64,000 nt of DNA. Source: Brevundimonas alba (GTDB lineage Bacteria > Pseudomonadota > Alphaproteobacteria > Caulobacterales > Caulobacteraceae). Position 1 is the first letter of the stretch, and every line of letters starts with the position of its first letter. Both the position numbers and the translations under genes were made by a program. Under the pieces are notes generated by a model. That model was not told the origin of the DNA. It did not search any database and saw nothing but the letters and a program-made list of their open reading frames with translations. Where the stretch lies: the NCBI RefSeq assembly GCF_011927945.1, contig NZ_JAATJM010000002.1:310001-374000 (forward strand), written 5' to 3'. Positions 37,772 through 50,075 of this stretch are shown one piece after another.

Positions 37772-38263
37772 TTAGCAGTGCGGGATACTGAGCCCCGGAG
37801 GAAGCTGCGTCGCCTCGTCGCCGCAGGCTTGGTTCAGACGGCTTTGCGTCAGACCAGTGGCGCGCTCCAGCGACGCTCCCGCGAAATTCGCCCCGCTCAG
37901 CGTTGCTCCGCTGAAGTTCGCCCCATCCAGATAGGCGCCGACGAAGTTGGCGTTGGTGAGGTTCGCACCGGCGAAACTGGAGCTGGAGAACACGCCGCCG
38001 TAGGCGTCGACGTCCCGCAGGTCCGAGTTCGAGAATCGCGTCCGGTTCATCACGCTGAGGCTCAGCGTCGCCTGCCGCAGTCTGGCGCCGCTCAGGTTCA
38101 GCCCCCGGGCTTCGAGACCCGAGAAGTCGCCCTGGAACAGGTTGCAGCCCGCGCAACTGGCGCCGCCACGCACGCGGGCGATCTGCCCGGCGTTCTGAGC
38201 CGACGCGGGCAGGGCGACCGCGGCTGCGGTCAGGGCGAGGATGGCGACGATGATCGGCTTCAT
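37772..38263 (-). CDS. Secreted pentapeptide-repeat protein, smaller paralogue
   Basis: 163 residues with signal peptide ending LPASAQ (about residue 23). The architecture repeats that of the neighbour: GGASCAGCNLFQGDFSG (Cys37, Cys40), about 14 pentapeptides (GANLTNANFVGAYLDGANFSG), then LTQSRLNQACGDEATQLPPGL and a C-terminal Cys. The shared C-terminal pattern LTQ-x4-ACGD-x2-T-x-LP identifies the two as a pair that arose by duplication and length change. Function unknown. Confidence 0.83.
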   Translation of the reverse strand: MKPIIVAILALTAAAVALPASAQNAGQIARVRGGASCAGCNLFQGDFSGLEARGLNLSGARLRQATLSLSVMNRTRFSNSDLRDVDAYGGVFSSSSFAGANLTNANFVGAYLDGANFSGATLSGANFAGASLERATGLTQSRLNQACGDEATQLPPGLSIPHC

Positions 38264-38327
38264 GACGGGCTCCGTGTCTCGCACCCGGAGATGCAAGTCG
38301 GGCGCCATAGTGAACCGCAATCGTTGA

Positions 38328-40727
38328 TTATCCCTGCATGGACGGCGCGGCCCCGCAGGTGTCGCAGATCCAGCCTCCACCGCGCTGCTGGAGCGAGAAG
38401 TCGCCGCAGGCCGGACAGGCAGTCGCTTCGTTCGCGGCCACGGCCGGCGTGGCTGGGGCCTCGCGCTTCTGTCCGAACGGCAGCACGACCAGATTGTCCG
38501 GCGCGGCTCCACGGGCAAAGCCCTTTGAGATGAAGCGGGTGGCCGGGACAGCCTCCAGCTCCTCGCCGTCGCCGCCCCCAAGCCCGTCGGCGTTCAGGCC
38601 CTCCGCGTCCGCATTGGCCAGCTCGTGACGGTCCAGATAGGAGACGCCCAGTTCGCGGAAAATGTAGTCGAGTATCGACGTCGCCGACCGAATCGAATCG
38701 TTACCCGTGACCCGCCCCGCGGGCTCGAACCGCGTGAAGACGAAGGCGTCGACGAACTCCTCCAGCGGCACGCCGTATTGCAGCCCGATCGAGATCGCGA
38801 TGGCGAAATTGTTCATCAGCGAGCGGAAGGCGGCGCCTTCCTTGTGCATGTCGATAAAGATTTCGCCGAGCTCGCCGTCGTCGTACTCGCCGGTGTGGAT
38901 GTAGACCTTGTGCCCGCCCACGGCGGCCTTCTGGATATAGCCCTTGCGGCGATCCGGCAGTTTGCGGCGGGTGCGTTCGCGCTCGACGACCTTCTCCACC
39001 ACGCGCTCCACGGCGCGGACCTCGGGCTCTCTCTGCCGCTCGCGAGGGGCTTCAGGTTCCCGCAGATCGAGGAACCGTCCCGCCGGCGCCGCCCCTCGAA
39101 TCAGGCGCACCGCGCGATGCCCGTCCCGCGCAGCGTCGCCTAGACGCCGGACGCCTTGGGCGACCGCAGCGCGCCAGTCCAGCTCGAGGGGAGCCACATC
39201 CGGCGCGGGACTGAAGGGCTGGAGCGCTTCTCGCAGTCTGGTTTCGAAGGCGACGAGGTCCGACAGGATGGGTTGCAGGGCCGCCGGCGCCCCGGACCAG
39301 TTCGTCAGATCGCCATGACCGAACGCATCTGCCTCGGCCTCCGCGATGGCTTCAGGCGTGAAGCCAAGACGGATCAGCAACCCGCCCTGCTCGTCGCCCT
39401 GCATGCCGAGGACATCCCGGATGAAGCCGGCATCCAGCACCGGCGCGCGGAAGACATCATCAAGACATTCGACCTGCGCCAGCGCCATTTCGACGCCTTC
39501 GAGTTCGATGTCGGTCAAGCCGCACGCACGAAGGGCGGCGTGATCGATCCCGCGCGCGCCCGCGAGGGTTCGCCTCCCCAGCAGGTGGCGCTCCGCCGCT
39601 TCGACATCTCCGCCAGCGGTCGCGATCGCCTTGGCCAGAGACGGCCTCAGGCGTCGGTCGACGGTGCCGTCGCCTGTCTCAAAAACGTCGGCCGCGGTGA
39701 GCGGCGTCAGGCCGAGCCGCAACTCGGCCTCAGGGTCGTTCACGAACAGACCGGCGACGGCCCCTTCGGCCGCCACAAGCTCCGCAAGGTCGGCGGCCAG
39801 CGCTTCCGCCTCCTCGAAATCGCCCGCGACCGCCAGGTCCGCGAGACCTCCGAGGCCCACGACGAGCCGGGCGCCTGGGAAGGCTTTCGACCACAGCGCA
39901 ACAAGGGCGGACAGGGCCGCGCCGAACTGGTCGCCGGCCAGGGCATGGATCGCGGGCAGGGACAGCAGGACCCCAGGCGCATTCGCGGCGTCCGCAAGCG
40001 CATCCGCCGTCTCGACGTCGAAGGTCAGGATCAGATCGCCGTCCAGCCCTCCTTCGGCGGCGACCTGGGCGACCGGGGCTCCGGAAGCGACCAGATCGCG
40101 CTCGCCGATAGCGACCAGCAGCGGGAGGCAGGTTTGGGGAAGAGGCGCCACCTCGGCAGCCTCTCCCGACATAGCTCTCAGGATGTCGACGTCGGCCGCG
40201 CCCGAGCGGCGGGCGGCGATGGCCGCGCGGGCAAGGGCGGGGTTCCGCGCCGGGTCGGCGCAGTCGCCGGCGGAGCCTTCGCAGCGACTGACCGCATCGG
40301 CGACGGCCTGAAGAGCGGCGGCGGCAGATTCGACCGCGCCGGCGGCAAGCCGGAGAGAACGCCGCCGGGCGGCCTCGGCGCGCAGTTCACGAACGGCCGC
40401 GGGATCGGACAAATCCATGGGATCAGCGGCCAAGGCCAGCGGAGTGGCCGGGGTCGCGAGGCCGAGCAAGAGCGTGGCGGCGAACTCGTCAGCGGCGGCC
40501 CCTGTCAGGTTCAGGCGTGCAGCGTAACCGGCGACGGCGTCGGACAGAGGATCGTCGAGGCCGAGATCGAAACCGTTCGCCTCCGCCCAGTCCAGCCACG
40601 CCTCGGCCTGAACGTCGGGCCAGCAGTCTGGTGCTCGGACAATGACCACCCGATCCGGGCGTTCGATCTCGCGCCGGGGACGGCGGGCGACGGCGGCAGG
40701 CAGGGCGAAGCGGAACGGCGGGCGCAT
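38328..40727 (-). CDS. TSCPD-domain protein: ribonucleotide reductase (NrdJ) C-terminal region on a divergent N-terminus
   Basis: 799 residues. The part from residue 587 to about 706 is nearly that of alphaproteobacterial B12-dependent ribonucleotide reductase tails: [42 protein letters not shown]-like [31 protein letters not shown] and [18 protein letters not shown] zinc ribbon ends the protein (CPAC at 771-774, CDTC at 788-791). Residues about 360-500 resemble the NrdJ region before the tail. No catalytic Cys motif (NPCGE-like) or B12-radical barrel pattern is visible in the N-terminal 350 residues, which are Ala-rich. So it may bind nucleotides or regulate a true reductase. ATG at 40727 chosen; 18 more residues are possible. 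Confidence 0.75.
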   Translation of the reverse strand: MRPPFRFALPAAVARRPRREIERPDRVVIVRAPDCWPDVQAEAWLDWAEANGFDLGLDDPLSDAVAGYAARLNLTGAAADEFAATLLLGLATPATPLALAADPMDLSDPAAVRELRAEAARRRSLRLAAGAVESAAAALQAVADAVSRCEGSAGDCADPARNPALARAAIAARRSGAADVDILRAMSGEAAEVAPLPQTCLPLLVAIGERDLVASGAPVAQVAAEGGLDGDLILTFDVETADALADAANAPGVLLSLPAIHALAGDQFGAALSALVALWSKAFPGARLVVGLGGLADLAVAGDFEEAEALAADLAELVAAEGAVAGLFVNDPEAELRLGLTPLTAADVFETGDGTVDRRLRPSLAKAIATAGGDVEAAERHLLGRRTLAGARGIDHAALRACGLTDIELEGVEMALAQVECLDDVFRAPVLDAGFIRDVLGMQGDEQGGLLIRLGFTPEAIAEAEADAFGHGDLTNWSGAPAALQPILSDLVAFETRLREALQPFSPAPDVAPLELDWRAAVAQGVRRLGDAARDGHRAVRLIRGAAPAGRFLDLREPEAPRERQREPEVRAVERVVEKVVERERTRRKLPDRRKGYIQKAAVGGHKVYIHTGEYDDGELGEIFIDMHKEGAAFRSLMNNFAIAISIGLQYGVPLEEFVDAFVFTRFEPAGRVTGNDSIRSATSILDYIFRELGVSYLDRHELANADAEGLNADGLGGGDGEELEAVPATRFISKGFARGAAPDNLVVLPFGQKREAPATPAVAANEATACPACGDFSLQQRGGGWICDTCGAAPSMQG

Positions 40728-40926
40728 GCGACGGTCTCGACGGAGCTGGGACGATGCTAGCGCCTGTCGCCACATCCGCAATAAATCTGGCGTGCCGGCG
40801 CGATCTTACCCCCAAGATGTTGAGTGCGCGGCCGGATGGGTTGCGCTGGACGGAGCGCATCGAGGTTTCTATGATTGCGCCGACGTCGCAGCCTCTCGCT
40901 GCGACCCGACTGAGTGGATTCCCAAC

Positions 40927-41319
40927 GTGCTAGGCAAGATCTTCGGCTGGACCAGCGGCGCGACCATCGGGACCTTGTTCACGATCGCCAAGCGCGGCGA
41001 GCCGGTCGGCACGGACGAGTTCGGCAACCGGTATTACCAGTCCCGCGACACAACGAGCTATGACGGCCGCCGTCGACGCTGGGTGACCTATAACGGCTAC
41101 GCAGACGCCTCGAAGGTGCCGCCCGACTGGCACGGCTGGTTGCACTACACCTACGACGAGCCGCCGACCGAACATCCGCTGCCGCGCCGCGCCTGGGAAA
41201 AGGATCACCTCCCGAACCTGAGCGGCACGCCGATGGCCTGGCGTCCGCAGGGCTCGCTCGCCGCGGAAGGACAGCGACCGGCCGCGACTGGCGACTATGA
41301 GGCATGGCGTCCCGAATGA
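40927..41319 (+). CDS. NDUFA12-family complex I accessory subunit
   Basis: 130 residues from a GTG start at 40927: LGKIFGWTSGATIGTLFTIAKRGEPVGTDEFGNRYYQSRD is the family opening, with DPxDW-like VPPDWHGWLHYTYDEPPTE and AWEKDHLPNLSGTP later. In alphaproteobacteria this small protein belongs to NADH:quinone oxidoreductase. Overlaps the DUF2155 gene as ATGA. An open frame further upstream lacks homology. Confidence 0.9.
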   Translation: MLGKIFGWTSGATIGTLFTIAKRGEPVGTDEFGNRYYQSRDTTSYDGRRRRWVTYNGYADASKVPPDWHGWLHYTYDEPPTEHPLPRRAWEKDHLPNLSGTPMAWRPQGSLAAEGQRPAATGDYEAWRPE

Positions 41320-41981
41320 ACCGCAAGGGCGCGATTCTCGGAAGCGTGACGGCCTTGGCGTTGCTGGTGTCGGGCGCGGTCGTCGCGTCGGCGCTGAACG
41401 ACCTGCCGCAGGACGCCCAGCCCGTCCAGAATCCGACGGCTGACCTGAACCGCCAGCCAACGCCGCCGGTGCCTCAGGAGCCGGCGCCCGAAGCCGCTCC
41501 TGCGCCCGCCGCACCCATCGCGATCACACCACCGGCTCCAGTCGTGGTCATCGCTGAAGACGGCGCGGATGCAGACGCCGATGCTGACGAGGACGCCGAC
41601 GCCAAGGCCGAGGAAAAGGCGGCGCCGGTCGCCGCGATCCCTGCGACCCCGGGTCGCCGTCAGCGTCGCCGGGTCGCGATCGTCGAGGCCGTCGACAAGG
41701 TTACGGCGGAGACGATGCGGTTCGAGGTCGAGGTCGGCGGTCGGCCGGTCCGGTTCCAGAAGACTCTGATCTTCACCGCACGCGCCTGCGAGGTCTCGGC
41801 TCCCGACGAACTGGTCGAGGATTCGATCGCCTATCTGGAAGTCAGCCTGCAGCCGCGCGGAGTCCTGCAAGCGAGCGAGCCGCGCCAGATCTTCCGCGGC
41901 TGGATGTTCGCCTCCGCCCCCGCCGTCAGCGGGCTGCAGCACCCGATCTATGACGCCTGGATCGTGGGCTGCAAGGCGTAG
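41316..41981 (+). CDS. DUF2155 periplasmic protein
   Basis: 221 residues. N-terminal membrane/signal segment ([21 protein letters not shown]), a long Pro/Ala/Asp/Glu-rich linker (residues 25-105), then the DUF2155 domain with [51 protein letters not shown]. The two Cys of the domain probably form a disulfide. Commonly found next to NDUFA12 and aat. Its last 34 bases overlap the convergent aat gene. Confidence 0.88.
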   Translation: MNRKGAILGSVTALALLVSGAVVASALNDLPQDAQPVQNPTADLNRQPTPPVPQEPAPEAAPAPAAPIAITPPAPVVVIAEDGADADADADEDADAKAEEKAAPVAAIPATPGRRQRRRVAIVEAVDKVTAETMRFEVEVGGRPVRFQKTLIFTARACEVSAPDELVEDSIAYLEVSLQPRGVLQASEPRQIFRGWMFASAPAVSGLQHPIYDAWIVGCKA

Positions 41982-42643
41982 AACACCGCTTCGGGCCCGG
42001 TCATCGGCTCGAACAGGGCCCGGGTGTTCGGCCGCTGTGACCGCGCCGCCTTGAGCAGCTTCAGATAGGCCGCCTGCGGGGTCTCCACCGCACCAAACTG
42101 GCTCAGATGCGCGGTCAGGAACTGGGCGTCGAGCAGACGCCAGCCTCCCTTCTTCAGCCGTGCGACCAGATGCACCAGCGCGACCTTGGACGCGTCGCGC
42201 TCGCGGCTGAACATGCTCTCGCCGAAGAAGGCTCCGCCGAGGGTGACGCCGTACAGGCCGCCGACGAGGCGGTCTTCGCGCCAGCACTCGACCGAATGGG
42301 CGTGGCCGCGGGCATTGAGCTCGACGTAAAGGCGGCGGATTGGGGCGTTGATCCAGCTGTCCTCGCGGCCGGGAGCCGGAGCCGCGCAGGCGTCGAGCAC
42401 CGCGTCAAACGCAGTGTCGACCCGGACCTCGAAGGCGTCGCTTCGTACCGTGCGGCGCAGACGGGTCGGGACCCGGAAACCGTCCAAGGGGATGACCCCG
42501 CGCTGTTCCGGTTCGACCAGAAAGACGCGGGGATCGTCGCGGGCCTCGCCCATAGGGAAGACGCCGGTGGCGTAGCAGTTCAGCAGTTCGTCGGGGCCGA
42601 AACCGCCGAATGGGCCGCTGGCGCTGAAGCCGGGTTCGTCCAC
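41948..42643 (-). CDS. aat: Leucyl/phenylalanyl-tRNA--protein transferase
   Basis: Adds Leu or Phe to proteins with N-terminal Arg or Lys, marking them for ClpSAP. 231 residues from a GTG start 5 bases after accC. Motifs: [80 protein letters not shown]. Last gene of aroQ-accB-accC-aat; its 3' end overlaps DUF2155 on the other strand by 34 bases. Confidence 0.95.
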   Translation of the reverse strand: MDEPGFSASGPFGGFGPDELLNCYATGVFPMGEARDDPRVFLVEPEQRGVIPLDGFRVPTRLRRTVRSDAFEVRVDTAFDAVLDACAAPAPGREDSWINAPIRRLYVELNARGHAHSVECWREDRLVGGLYGVTLGGAFFGESMFSRERDASKVALVHLVARLKKGGWRLLDAQFLTAHLSQFGAVETPQAAYLKLLKAARSQRPNTRALFEPMTGPEAVFYALQPTIQAS

Positions 42644-42648
42644 CGGGT

Positions 42649-44001
42649 CTAGGCGTCGCCCTTCTGGCGCTTGGCCCACTGCTCGAGCCAGTGGATGTCG
42701 TAGTCGCCGGACAGGATGTCCGGTTCCTGCAGCAGCTTCTGGAACAGGGGGATGGTGGTGTCGATGCCGCCGACGACCATCTCGTTCAGGCTGCGCCTGA
42801 GGCGGGCGATGCACTCTTCGCGGTCGCGGCCGTGGACGATCAGCTTGCCGATCAGGCTGTCGTAATACGGCGGGATCGAATAGCCGGCGTAGATGGCGCT
42901 ATCCAGCCGGACGCCCAGGCCGCCCGGGGCGTGAAAGTCGGTGATCGTGCCCGGCGACGGGGTGAAGGTCTCGGCGTTCTCGGCGTTGATCCGGCACTCG
43001 ATGGCGTGGCCCTCGAAATGCACGTCGTCCTGGGTGAACGACAGCGGCAGGCCGGCGGCGATGCGGATCTGCTCCCGCACCAGATCGACGCCCGTGATCA
43101 TCTCCGTCACCGGATGCTCGACCTGCAGGCGGGTGTTCATCTCGATGAAGAAGAACTCCCCGTCTTCCCAGAGGAACTCGATGGTGCCGACGCCGAGATA
43201 GCCGATCTTGCCGATGGCCTCGTTGACGGTGCGGCCGATGGCGGCGCGTTCGACGGCGGAGAGGGCGGGCGAGGGAGCCTCTTCCAGCACCTTCTGGTGG
43301 CGGCGCTGCAGCGAGCAGTCGCGTTCGCCGAGGTGGACCACGTTGCCGTGGCTGTCGGCGATGACCTGCAGTTCGATGTGGCGCGGCTTCTGGAGGTAGC
43401 GTTCCATGTAGACTGCCCCGTTGCCAAACGCCGCAAGGGCCTCGGACTGGGCCGTCTGAACGGCTTCGACGAGATCATCGGCGGTCAGGGCGACCTTCAT
43501 GCCGCGACCGCCGCCGCCGGCGGCGGCCTTGACGATCAGGGGGAAGCCGATCGACTTCGAGGCCTTGATGGCTGCGTCGACCGTCTCGACTTCGCCTTTC
43601 GAGCCGGGGACGACCGGGATGCCGGCGTCCATCACCGTCTGTTTGGCGGTGATCTTGTCGCCCATGATGCGGATGTGCTCGGGCTTGGGCCCGATGAACG
43701 TCATGCCGTGCGCTTCGACGATCTCGGCGAAGCGGGCGTTCTCGGACAGGAAGCCGTAGCCGGGGTGAATGGCTTGGGCGCCCGTGATCTCGGCGGCCGC
43801 GATGATCGAGGGAATGTTCAGGTAGGACTTCGCGGCCGGGGCGGGGCCGATGCAGACGCTCTCGTCGGCCAGACGGACCCACATGGCGCCACGGTCGGCC
43901 TCGGAGTGCACGGCGACGGTGGAGATGCCCATCTCCTTGCAGGCGCGGTGAATCCGCAGGGCGATTTCGCCGCGGTTGGCGATGAGAACCTTGGTGAACA
44001 T
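42649..44001 (-). CDS. accC: Acetyl-CoA carboxylase, biotin carboxylase subunit
   Basis: ATP-dependent carboxylation of the biotin on AccB, first committed step of fatty-acid synthesis. 450 residues: N-terminal [17 protein letters not shown]-grasp [29 protein letters not shown] and the catalytic [14 protein letters not shown]. Three bases downstream of accB, same strand. Confidence 0.98.
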   Translation of the reverse strand: MFTKVLIANRGEIALRIHRACKEMGISTVAVHSEADRGAMWVRLADESVCIGPAPAAKSYLNIPSIIAAAEITGAQAIHPGYGFLSENARFAEIVEAHGMTFIGPKPEHIRIMGDKITAKQTVMDAGIPVVPGSKGEVETVDAAIKASKSIGFPLIVKAAAGGGGRGMKVALTADDLVEAVQTAQSEALAAFGNGAVYMERYLQKPRHIELQVIADSHGNVVHLGERDCSLQRRHQKVLEEAPSPALSAVERAAIGRTVNEAIGKIGYLGVGTIEFLWEDGEFFFIEMNTRLQVEHPVTEMITGVDLVREQIRIAAGLPLSFTQDDVHFEGHAIECRINAENAETFTPSPGTITDFHAPGGLGVRLDSAIYAGYSIPPYYDSLIGKLIVHGRDREECIARLRRSLNEMVVGGIDTTIPLFQKLLQEPDILSGDYDIHWLEQWAKRQKGDA

Positions 44002-44004
44002 GGC

Positions 44005-44517
44005 TTACGCCTCGAGCAGGACGAGGGGCTCGCCGAACTCGACCGGCTGGGCGTCGCCGACCAGAACTTCCTTCACGACGCCGTCGCGGGGGGACTGGAT
44101 CGGGTTCATCGTCTTCATGGCCTCGACGATCAGCAGGGTCTGGCCCTTCTTGACCTTGTCGCCCGGCGCGATGAACGGCGGAGCCTCGGGCGAGGCCTGC
44201 AGATAGGCGGTGCCGACCATCGGCGACTTCACCTCTTCGCCGGATTTGGCGACGATGGTGGCGGGATCGGACGGCATGGCGGCCGGGGCGGCGGCAGGCG
44301 CTGCGGCGGGGGCGGCCTGCGCAGCCGGGGCCGCGGCGTATTGCATGACCGGAGCGGCGACGATCTCGCGCGCCACGCGGATGCGGAGCTCGCCGCGCTC
44401 GACCTCGATCTCGGTCAGGGAGGTGTCGTTGAGGATGTCGGCCAGCTGGCGGACCAGCGTGGTGTCGATCTCGGACTCGTTCTTGAGCTTGGGCGCGGAC
44501 GTCTTGGAATCGGCCAT
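44005..44517 (-). CDS. accB: Acetyl-CoA carboxylase biotin carboxyl carrier protein
   Basis: 170 residues. N-terminal helical part (QLADILNDTSLTEIEVERGELRIRVAR), an Ala/Pro linker (PAAQAAPAAAPAA), then the biotinyl domain with VVEAMKTMNPIQSP type motif (VEAMKTMN), whose Lys carries biotin. Between aroQ (19-bp gap) and accC (3-bp gap). Confidence 0.97.
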   Translation of the reverse strand: MADSKTSAPKLKNESEIDTTLVRQLADILNDTSLTEIEVERGELRIRVAREIVAAPVMQYAAAPAAQAAPAAAPAAAPAAMPSDPATIVAKSGEEVKSPMVGTAYLQASPEAPPFIAPGDKVKKGQTLLIVEAMKTMNPIQSPRDGVVKEVLVGDAQPVEFGEPLVLLEA

Positions 44518-44536
44518 GGGAGCCTCTTGTTACCTT

Positions 44537-45004
44537 CTAAACCGAACGGTCGGCGGCGGTGCGGCGTTCCTGCACCAGCCGGAGAGCGGCCTTGACGGCC
44601 AGTTCGTAGCTGAACGGGCCGAAGCCCGAAACCACGCCGGCGGCGACCGGCGAAACATAGGAGCGGTGGCGGAAGCGCTCGCGCGCCGCGGGGTTGGACA
44701 GATGGCACTCGACGATGGGGATCGTCAGCGTCTTGAGGGCATCGAGGAGGGCGACAGAGGTGTGGCCGTAGCCGGCGGGGTTGATCACCAGTGCGGAGGC
44801 TTTCTCGCGGGCCTCATGGATCCAGTCGATCAGTTCGCCCTCGTGATTGGTCTGGCGGAAGACGACCGAGGCGCCATCGGCGGCCCGTTCGCACAGCGCC
44901 TGCACGTCGGCCAGCGTCTCGCGGCCGTAGATGTCGGGCTCGCGGACCCCAAGCAGGTTGAGGTTCGGGCCATTCAGGACGTAGAGGACGGAGGTTTCGG
45001 GCAT
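44537..45004 (-). CDS. aroQ: Type II 3-dehydroquinate dehydratase
   Basis: Third shikimate-pathway step. 155 residues of the small dodecameric type: [17 protein letters not shown] with the catalytic Tyr, [16 protein letters not shown] (lid Arg), [16 protein letters not shown] and the catalytic His in [24 protein letters not shown] at 45004 chosen; first gene of the acc cluster, as in other alphaproteobacteria. Confidence 0.97.
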   Translation of the reverse strand: MPETSVLYVLNGPNLNLLGVREPDIYGRETLADVQALCERAADGASVVFRQTNHEGELIDWIHEAREKASALVINPAGYGHTSVALLDALKTLTIPIVECHLSNPAARERFRHRSYVSPVAAGVVSGFGPFSYELAVKAALRLVQERRTAADRSV

Positions 45005-45025
45005 TCGCTCGAGGTTATGACATCC

Positions 45026-45052
45026 GGCCGCGCGGATTCGGAGCGGCCTTTT
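45026..45052 (+). terminator. Hairpin with T-run between aroQ and thiS
   Basis: GGCCGC (45026-45031), 11-base loop, GCGGCC (45043-45048), then TTTTAG. It resembles a short rho-independent terminator in the plus direction but no plus-strand gene ends here, so it could be an attenuator before thiS or a structure in the aroQ leader. No thiamin-pyrophosphate riboswitch pattern was seen. Confidence 0.3.
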
Positions 45053-45106
45053 AGCCGAGGCGTGACGGTAATCAAACCGCCCGCCCCAGAAGATTGACGT
45101 AACGGC

Positions 45107-45304
45107 ATGCGTATTCAGGTCAATGGCGAGCCGCGGGACGTGGCGGCGGACACGGTTCTGGCGCTGGTCGAGGAACTGGGGCTGGACGTCCGCAAGGTGG
45201 CGGTGGAGCGCAATCTGGAGATCGTGCCGCGGTCGCTGCATGGGGCGACGGCCATCACCGACGGGGACCGGATCGAGGTGGTTCAGTTCGTGGGCGGCGG
45301 CTGA
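45107..45304 (+). CDS. thiS: Sulfur carrier protein ThiS
   Basis: 65-residue ubiquitin-fold carrier that delivers sulfur as a C-terminal thiocarboxylate for the thiazole ring of thiamin. Starts [12 protein letters not shown], ends with the required Gly-Gly (VVQFVGGG). Its 3' end overlaps the convergent MFS gene by 22 bases; thiG is 1.7 kb away on the same strand. Confidence 0.92.
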   Translation: MRIQVNGEPRDVAADTVLALVEELGLDVRKVAVERNLEIVPRSLHGATAITDGDRIEVVQFVGGG

Positions 45305-46851
45305 TCCTCGAGGTCGCGGAGGTCGCGGCCGCGGGTCTCGCGGCCGAGGAAGGCGATCAGACTGAGAGCCAGCACGGCGACGCCGCCGACCACGGCGGCG
45401 GCGGCGGCCAGCGGGGGCGCGGCGCCGAGGACGCTGAGGCCCTGCGCCATAAGGCCGCCGAGCTTGCTGCAGCCGGCGATCCAGCCGGTGGCGCGGCCGC
45501 GGATGCGCAGGGGGTAGTTCTCGGCCGTGTAGGGCAGGATGATCGCGATCACGCCGCTGGAGCCGACGATCAGCAGGGCCAGGGCGATGACGGGGTCGGC
45601 GAGGAAGGCGACGCCCATGCCGCGCAGCAGGAGGCCGAACAGGCCCGCGGCGGTGACGCCGAGCATCAGGGCCAGGGCGCCGCGGGTGCTCCAGGCGCTG
45701 TAGAGCCAGACCGACAGCAGGATGGTGGGGGCGGCGATGATCGTGGATCTGGCGATCAGGGCCGAGGCGGCCTCGACGCTGCGGCCCTCGGCCACGAGGG
45801 CGCTGGGCAGCCAGAGCAGGATGCCGAAGTTGACGAGCCCCCAGGCGAGGGCGGCGAGGGTCAGGGCGATGGTGATGGCGAGGTGGCGGCGGTCCACCGG
45901 GGGCAGGTGGGAGTGGCTTTCCTCGACGGCGGCGACGGCGGCGACGGCCTGCACGCGGGCGCCGAAGCGGGCGAGCATGGCGCGGGCTTCCTCGCCGCGG
46001 CCGACGTGCTGGAGGAAGCGGGCCGATTCGGGGAGCAGGGGGCTGAGGGCGATCAGGATCAGGCCGGTGGGCAGGTTCAGGAACCACATGATGCGCCAGC
46101 CCCAGTCGGGCTGAAGCCAGGCGGAGAGCGAGCTGGCGGCGAAATAGCCGCCGACGGCGCCGACGCCGCCGACCAGGACGAGGGCCCAGCCGCGGTGCTT
46201 CGTCGGCATGATCTCGGCCAGCAGGGCGTAGGCGACGGGGAGCATGCCGCCGGCGGCCGCGCCCATCAGGAAGCACATGCCGACGTTCCACCAGAAGTCG
46301 GGCATGGCGCCGCAGATCGAGGTGCCGACGAACATGACGGACGACAGCAGGATCGAGGCGCGGCGGCCGTAGATGTCGGCCAGCCAGCCCCAGACGAAGG
46401 AGCCGACCACGGTGCCGCTGAGCGCGGCGAAGGGCAGGATGGCCACGGCGGCTTTCGTTAGTCCGTATTCCTCGCGCATGCCGGGGGTGACGAAGCCGAG
46501 GCTGGCGGGCTTCATGATGTCGATGATCAGGGCCAGCGCCAGCAGGCCGCACATGGCCCAGTGGGCGCGGGTCAGGGGGGCGTCCTCGGGCGGGGCGAGC
46601 ACCACGAGGGCGGTCTGGTCGCCCCTGTGGGCGGGCAGGAGGCCGAAGGCGGTGAGGGCGATGCCGCCGACGATCAGGGCCATGCCCCACATCATGCCGG
46701 CGTCCATGGCCATGCCGGAGAGGTGGAAGCCCATGTCCCGGCCCATCCAGTACATGGGCAGGTGGAGGCCCACGCCGACGGTCACGACGAGACAGCCGAG
46801 CCAGAAGGCCCAGGCATGGCGCCGGTCGCCGAAGATCTTCGAGATGGTCAA
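45283..46851 (-). CDS. MFS transporter (aromatic-acid/sugar-acid-like, extra N-terminal helices)
   Basis: About 522 residues from a TTG start (no ATG is available in frame nearby). Core MFS features: [12 protein letters not shown] (loop 2-3 motif), [31 protein letters not shown] and [20 protein letters not shown], similar to the AAHS and metabolite:H+ symporters. Before the core lie two additional hydrophobic segments ([20 protein letters not shown] and [19 protein letters not shown]). Opposite in direction to thiS and thiG between which it sits. Substrate unknown. Confidence 0.83.
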   Translation of the reverse strand: MTISKIFGDRRHAWAFWLGCLVVTVGVGLHLPMYWMGRDMGFHLSGMAMDAGMMWGMALIVGGIALTAFGLLPAHRGDQTALVVLAPPEDAPLTRAHWAMCGLLALALIIDIMKPASLGFVTPGMREEYGLTKAAVAILPFAALSGTVVGSFVWGWLADIYGRRASILLSSVMFVGTSICGAMPDFWWNVGMCFLMGAAAGGMLPVAYALLAEIMPTKHRGWALVLVGGVGAVGGYFAASSLSAWLQPDWGWRIMWFLNLPTGLILIALSPLLPESARFLQHVGRGEEARAMLARFGARVQAVAAVAAVEESHSHLPPVDRRHLAITIALTLAALAWGLVNFGILLWLPSALVAEGRSVEAASALIARSTIIAAPTILLSVWLYSAWSTRGALALMLGVTAAGLFGLLLRGMGVAFLADPVIALALLIVGSSGVIAIILPYTAENYPLRIRGRATGWIAGCSKLGGLMAQGLSVLGAAPPLAAAAAVVGGVAVLALSLIAFLGRETRGRDLRDLEDQPPPTN

Positions 46852-47013
46852 GGCGCGTCCCCCGTCCGCCCCCGAGTTGCATTGGGTCGGACGCCGAGCC
46901 GTAACGCGGGTCCGTCGCACCGTCGAGGCGCCCGAAACGAAAAGTGCGGGCGAACGGGTGTGGAGGCGGCTTCGCCTCTTCGCCCCGGCGCTCGCAGGGG
47001 CTAGAGAGCGGCC

Positions 47014-47793
47014 ATGACCACGCCTCAGGACACCTGGACCGTCGCAGGACGGACCTTCTCGAGCCGGCTGATCGTCGGCACCGGCAAATACGCGGACTAT
47101 GCGCAGAACGCGGCGGCGGCCGAGGCCGCGGGAGCGGAGATCGTCACCGTGGCTCTGCGCCGGGTGAACCTGAGCGATCCGTCGCAGCCGATGCTGGTCG
47201 ACCATGTGAAGCCGGACCGGTTCACCTTCCTGCCCAATACGGCCGGCTGTTTCACCGGCGAGGACGCGGTCAGGACGCTGCGGCTGGCGCGGGAAGCGGG
47301 CGGCTGGGGCCTGGTCAAGCTGGAGGTGCTGTCGGACACGGCGCACCTGTATCCGGACATGATCGAGACGCTGCGGGCGCTGGACCTGCTGGTCAAGGAC
47401 GGCTTCGACGTCATGGTCTATTGCACGGACGACGTGACGATGGCGAAGCGGCTGGAGGACGCCGGGGCCGCGGCCATCATGCCAGCGGCGGCGCCGATCG
47501 GCTCGGGCCTCGGCATCCAGAACCGGGTCAACATCCGGCTGATCGTCGAACAGGCCAAGGTGCCGGTCCTGGTCGATGCGGGGGTGGGCACCGCCTCGGA
47601 CGCGACCATCGCCATGGAGCTGGGCTGCGATGCGGTGCTGATGAACACGGCCATCGCGGGGGCGAAGGACCCGATCCTGATGGCGAGCGCCATGAAGCAT
47701 GCGGTGATCGCGGGCCGGGAGGCCTATCTGGCGGGGCGGATGCCGCGACGGATGTATGCGAGCGCCAGCTCGCCGATGGCCGGGCTGATCTAG
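47014..47793 (+). CDS. thiG: Thiazole synthase
   Basis: Builds the thiazole phosphate of thiamin from DXP, ThiS-thiocarboxylate and dehydroglycine. 259 residues, TIM barrel: [13 protein letters not shown] at the start, [24 protein letters not shown], the Schiff-base Lys in [26 protein letters not shown] and [28 protein letters not shown]. Normally adjacent to thiS; here they are separated by the MFS gene. Confidence 0.96.
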   Translation: MTTPQDTWTVAGRTFSSRLIVGTGKYADYAQNAAAAEAAGAEIVTVALRRVNLSDPSQPMLVDHVKPDRFTFLPNTAGCFTGEDAVRTLRLAREAGGWGLVKLEVLSDTAHLYPDMIETLRALDLLVKDGFDVMVYCTDDVTMAKRLEDAGAAAIMPAAAPIGSGLGIQNRVNIRLIVEQAKVPVLVDAGVGTASDATIAMELGCDAVLMNTAIAGAKDPILMASAMKHAVIAGREAYLAGRMPRRMYASASSPMAGLI

Positions 47794-47829
47794 GCGGGTT
47801 TTATCCGGGTATAATTTGGAAAAACTGCG

Positions 47830-47901
47830 TCCGAAGTGTCCGTAGAGTGCGTAGAGTCCGTTGAGTGCGCTGCGTTCGCAGAGTGCGAAGCGTGCGTTTG
47901 A
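47830..47901. repeat. 9-bp imperfect tandem repeat, eight copies
   Basis: Eight consecutive units with consensus GTSCGTAGA: GTCCGAAGT, GTCCGTAGA, GTGCGTAGA, GTCCGTTGA, GTGCGCTGC, GTTCGCAGA, GTGCGAAGC, GTGCGTTTG. Intergenic. The array diverges towards the 3' side. Role unknown; copy number may vary between strains. Confidence 0.75.
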
Positions 47902-48102
47902 AGAAGTCGGCGCCTGCTGCGGCGCGGCTGGGGCTGGATTGTCAAAGATCGGCGAGCGGAAGCGAACGCCAGCATTATACGGCAGCGGGATAGCGTGCGC
48001 AGAAGATCGGGTTGGGAAAAGCCGATGTCGTTGAAGTCGCGGGGGTTTGGCGGCGCTATCCGACTATAGAAACGCGGATTGTCAACACAGCGTCACGGGC
48101 GT

Positions 48103-50050
<1,948 letters not shown>

Positions 50051-50075
50051 CACGTCCCAATCCGATCGGAGCCGA

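Noticed and set aside
45005-45106. Thiamin-pyrophosphate riboswitch upstream of thiS
   Set aside because: The gap is only about 100 bases and the CTGAGA-type core is absent; only a short hairpin is seen.
47790-47975. Small minus-strand frame translating as His-Ser-Thr-Asp repeats
   Set aside because: Produced by the 9-bp tandem repeat; no ribosome-binding site or homology.
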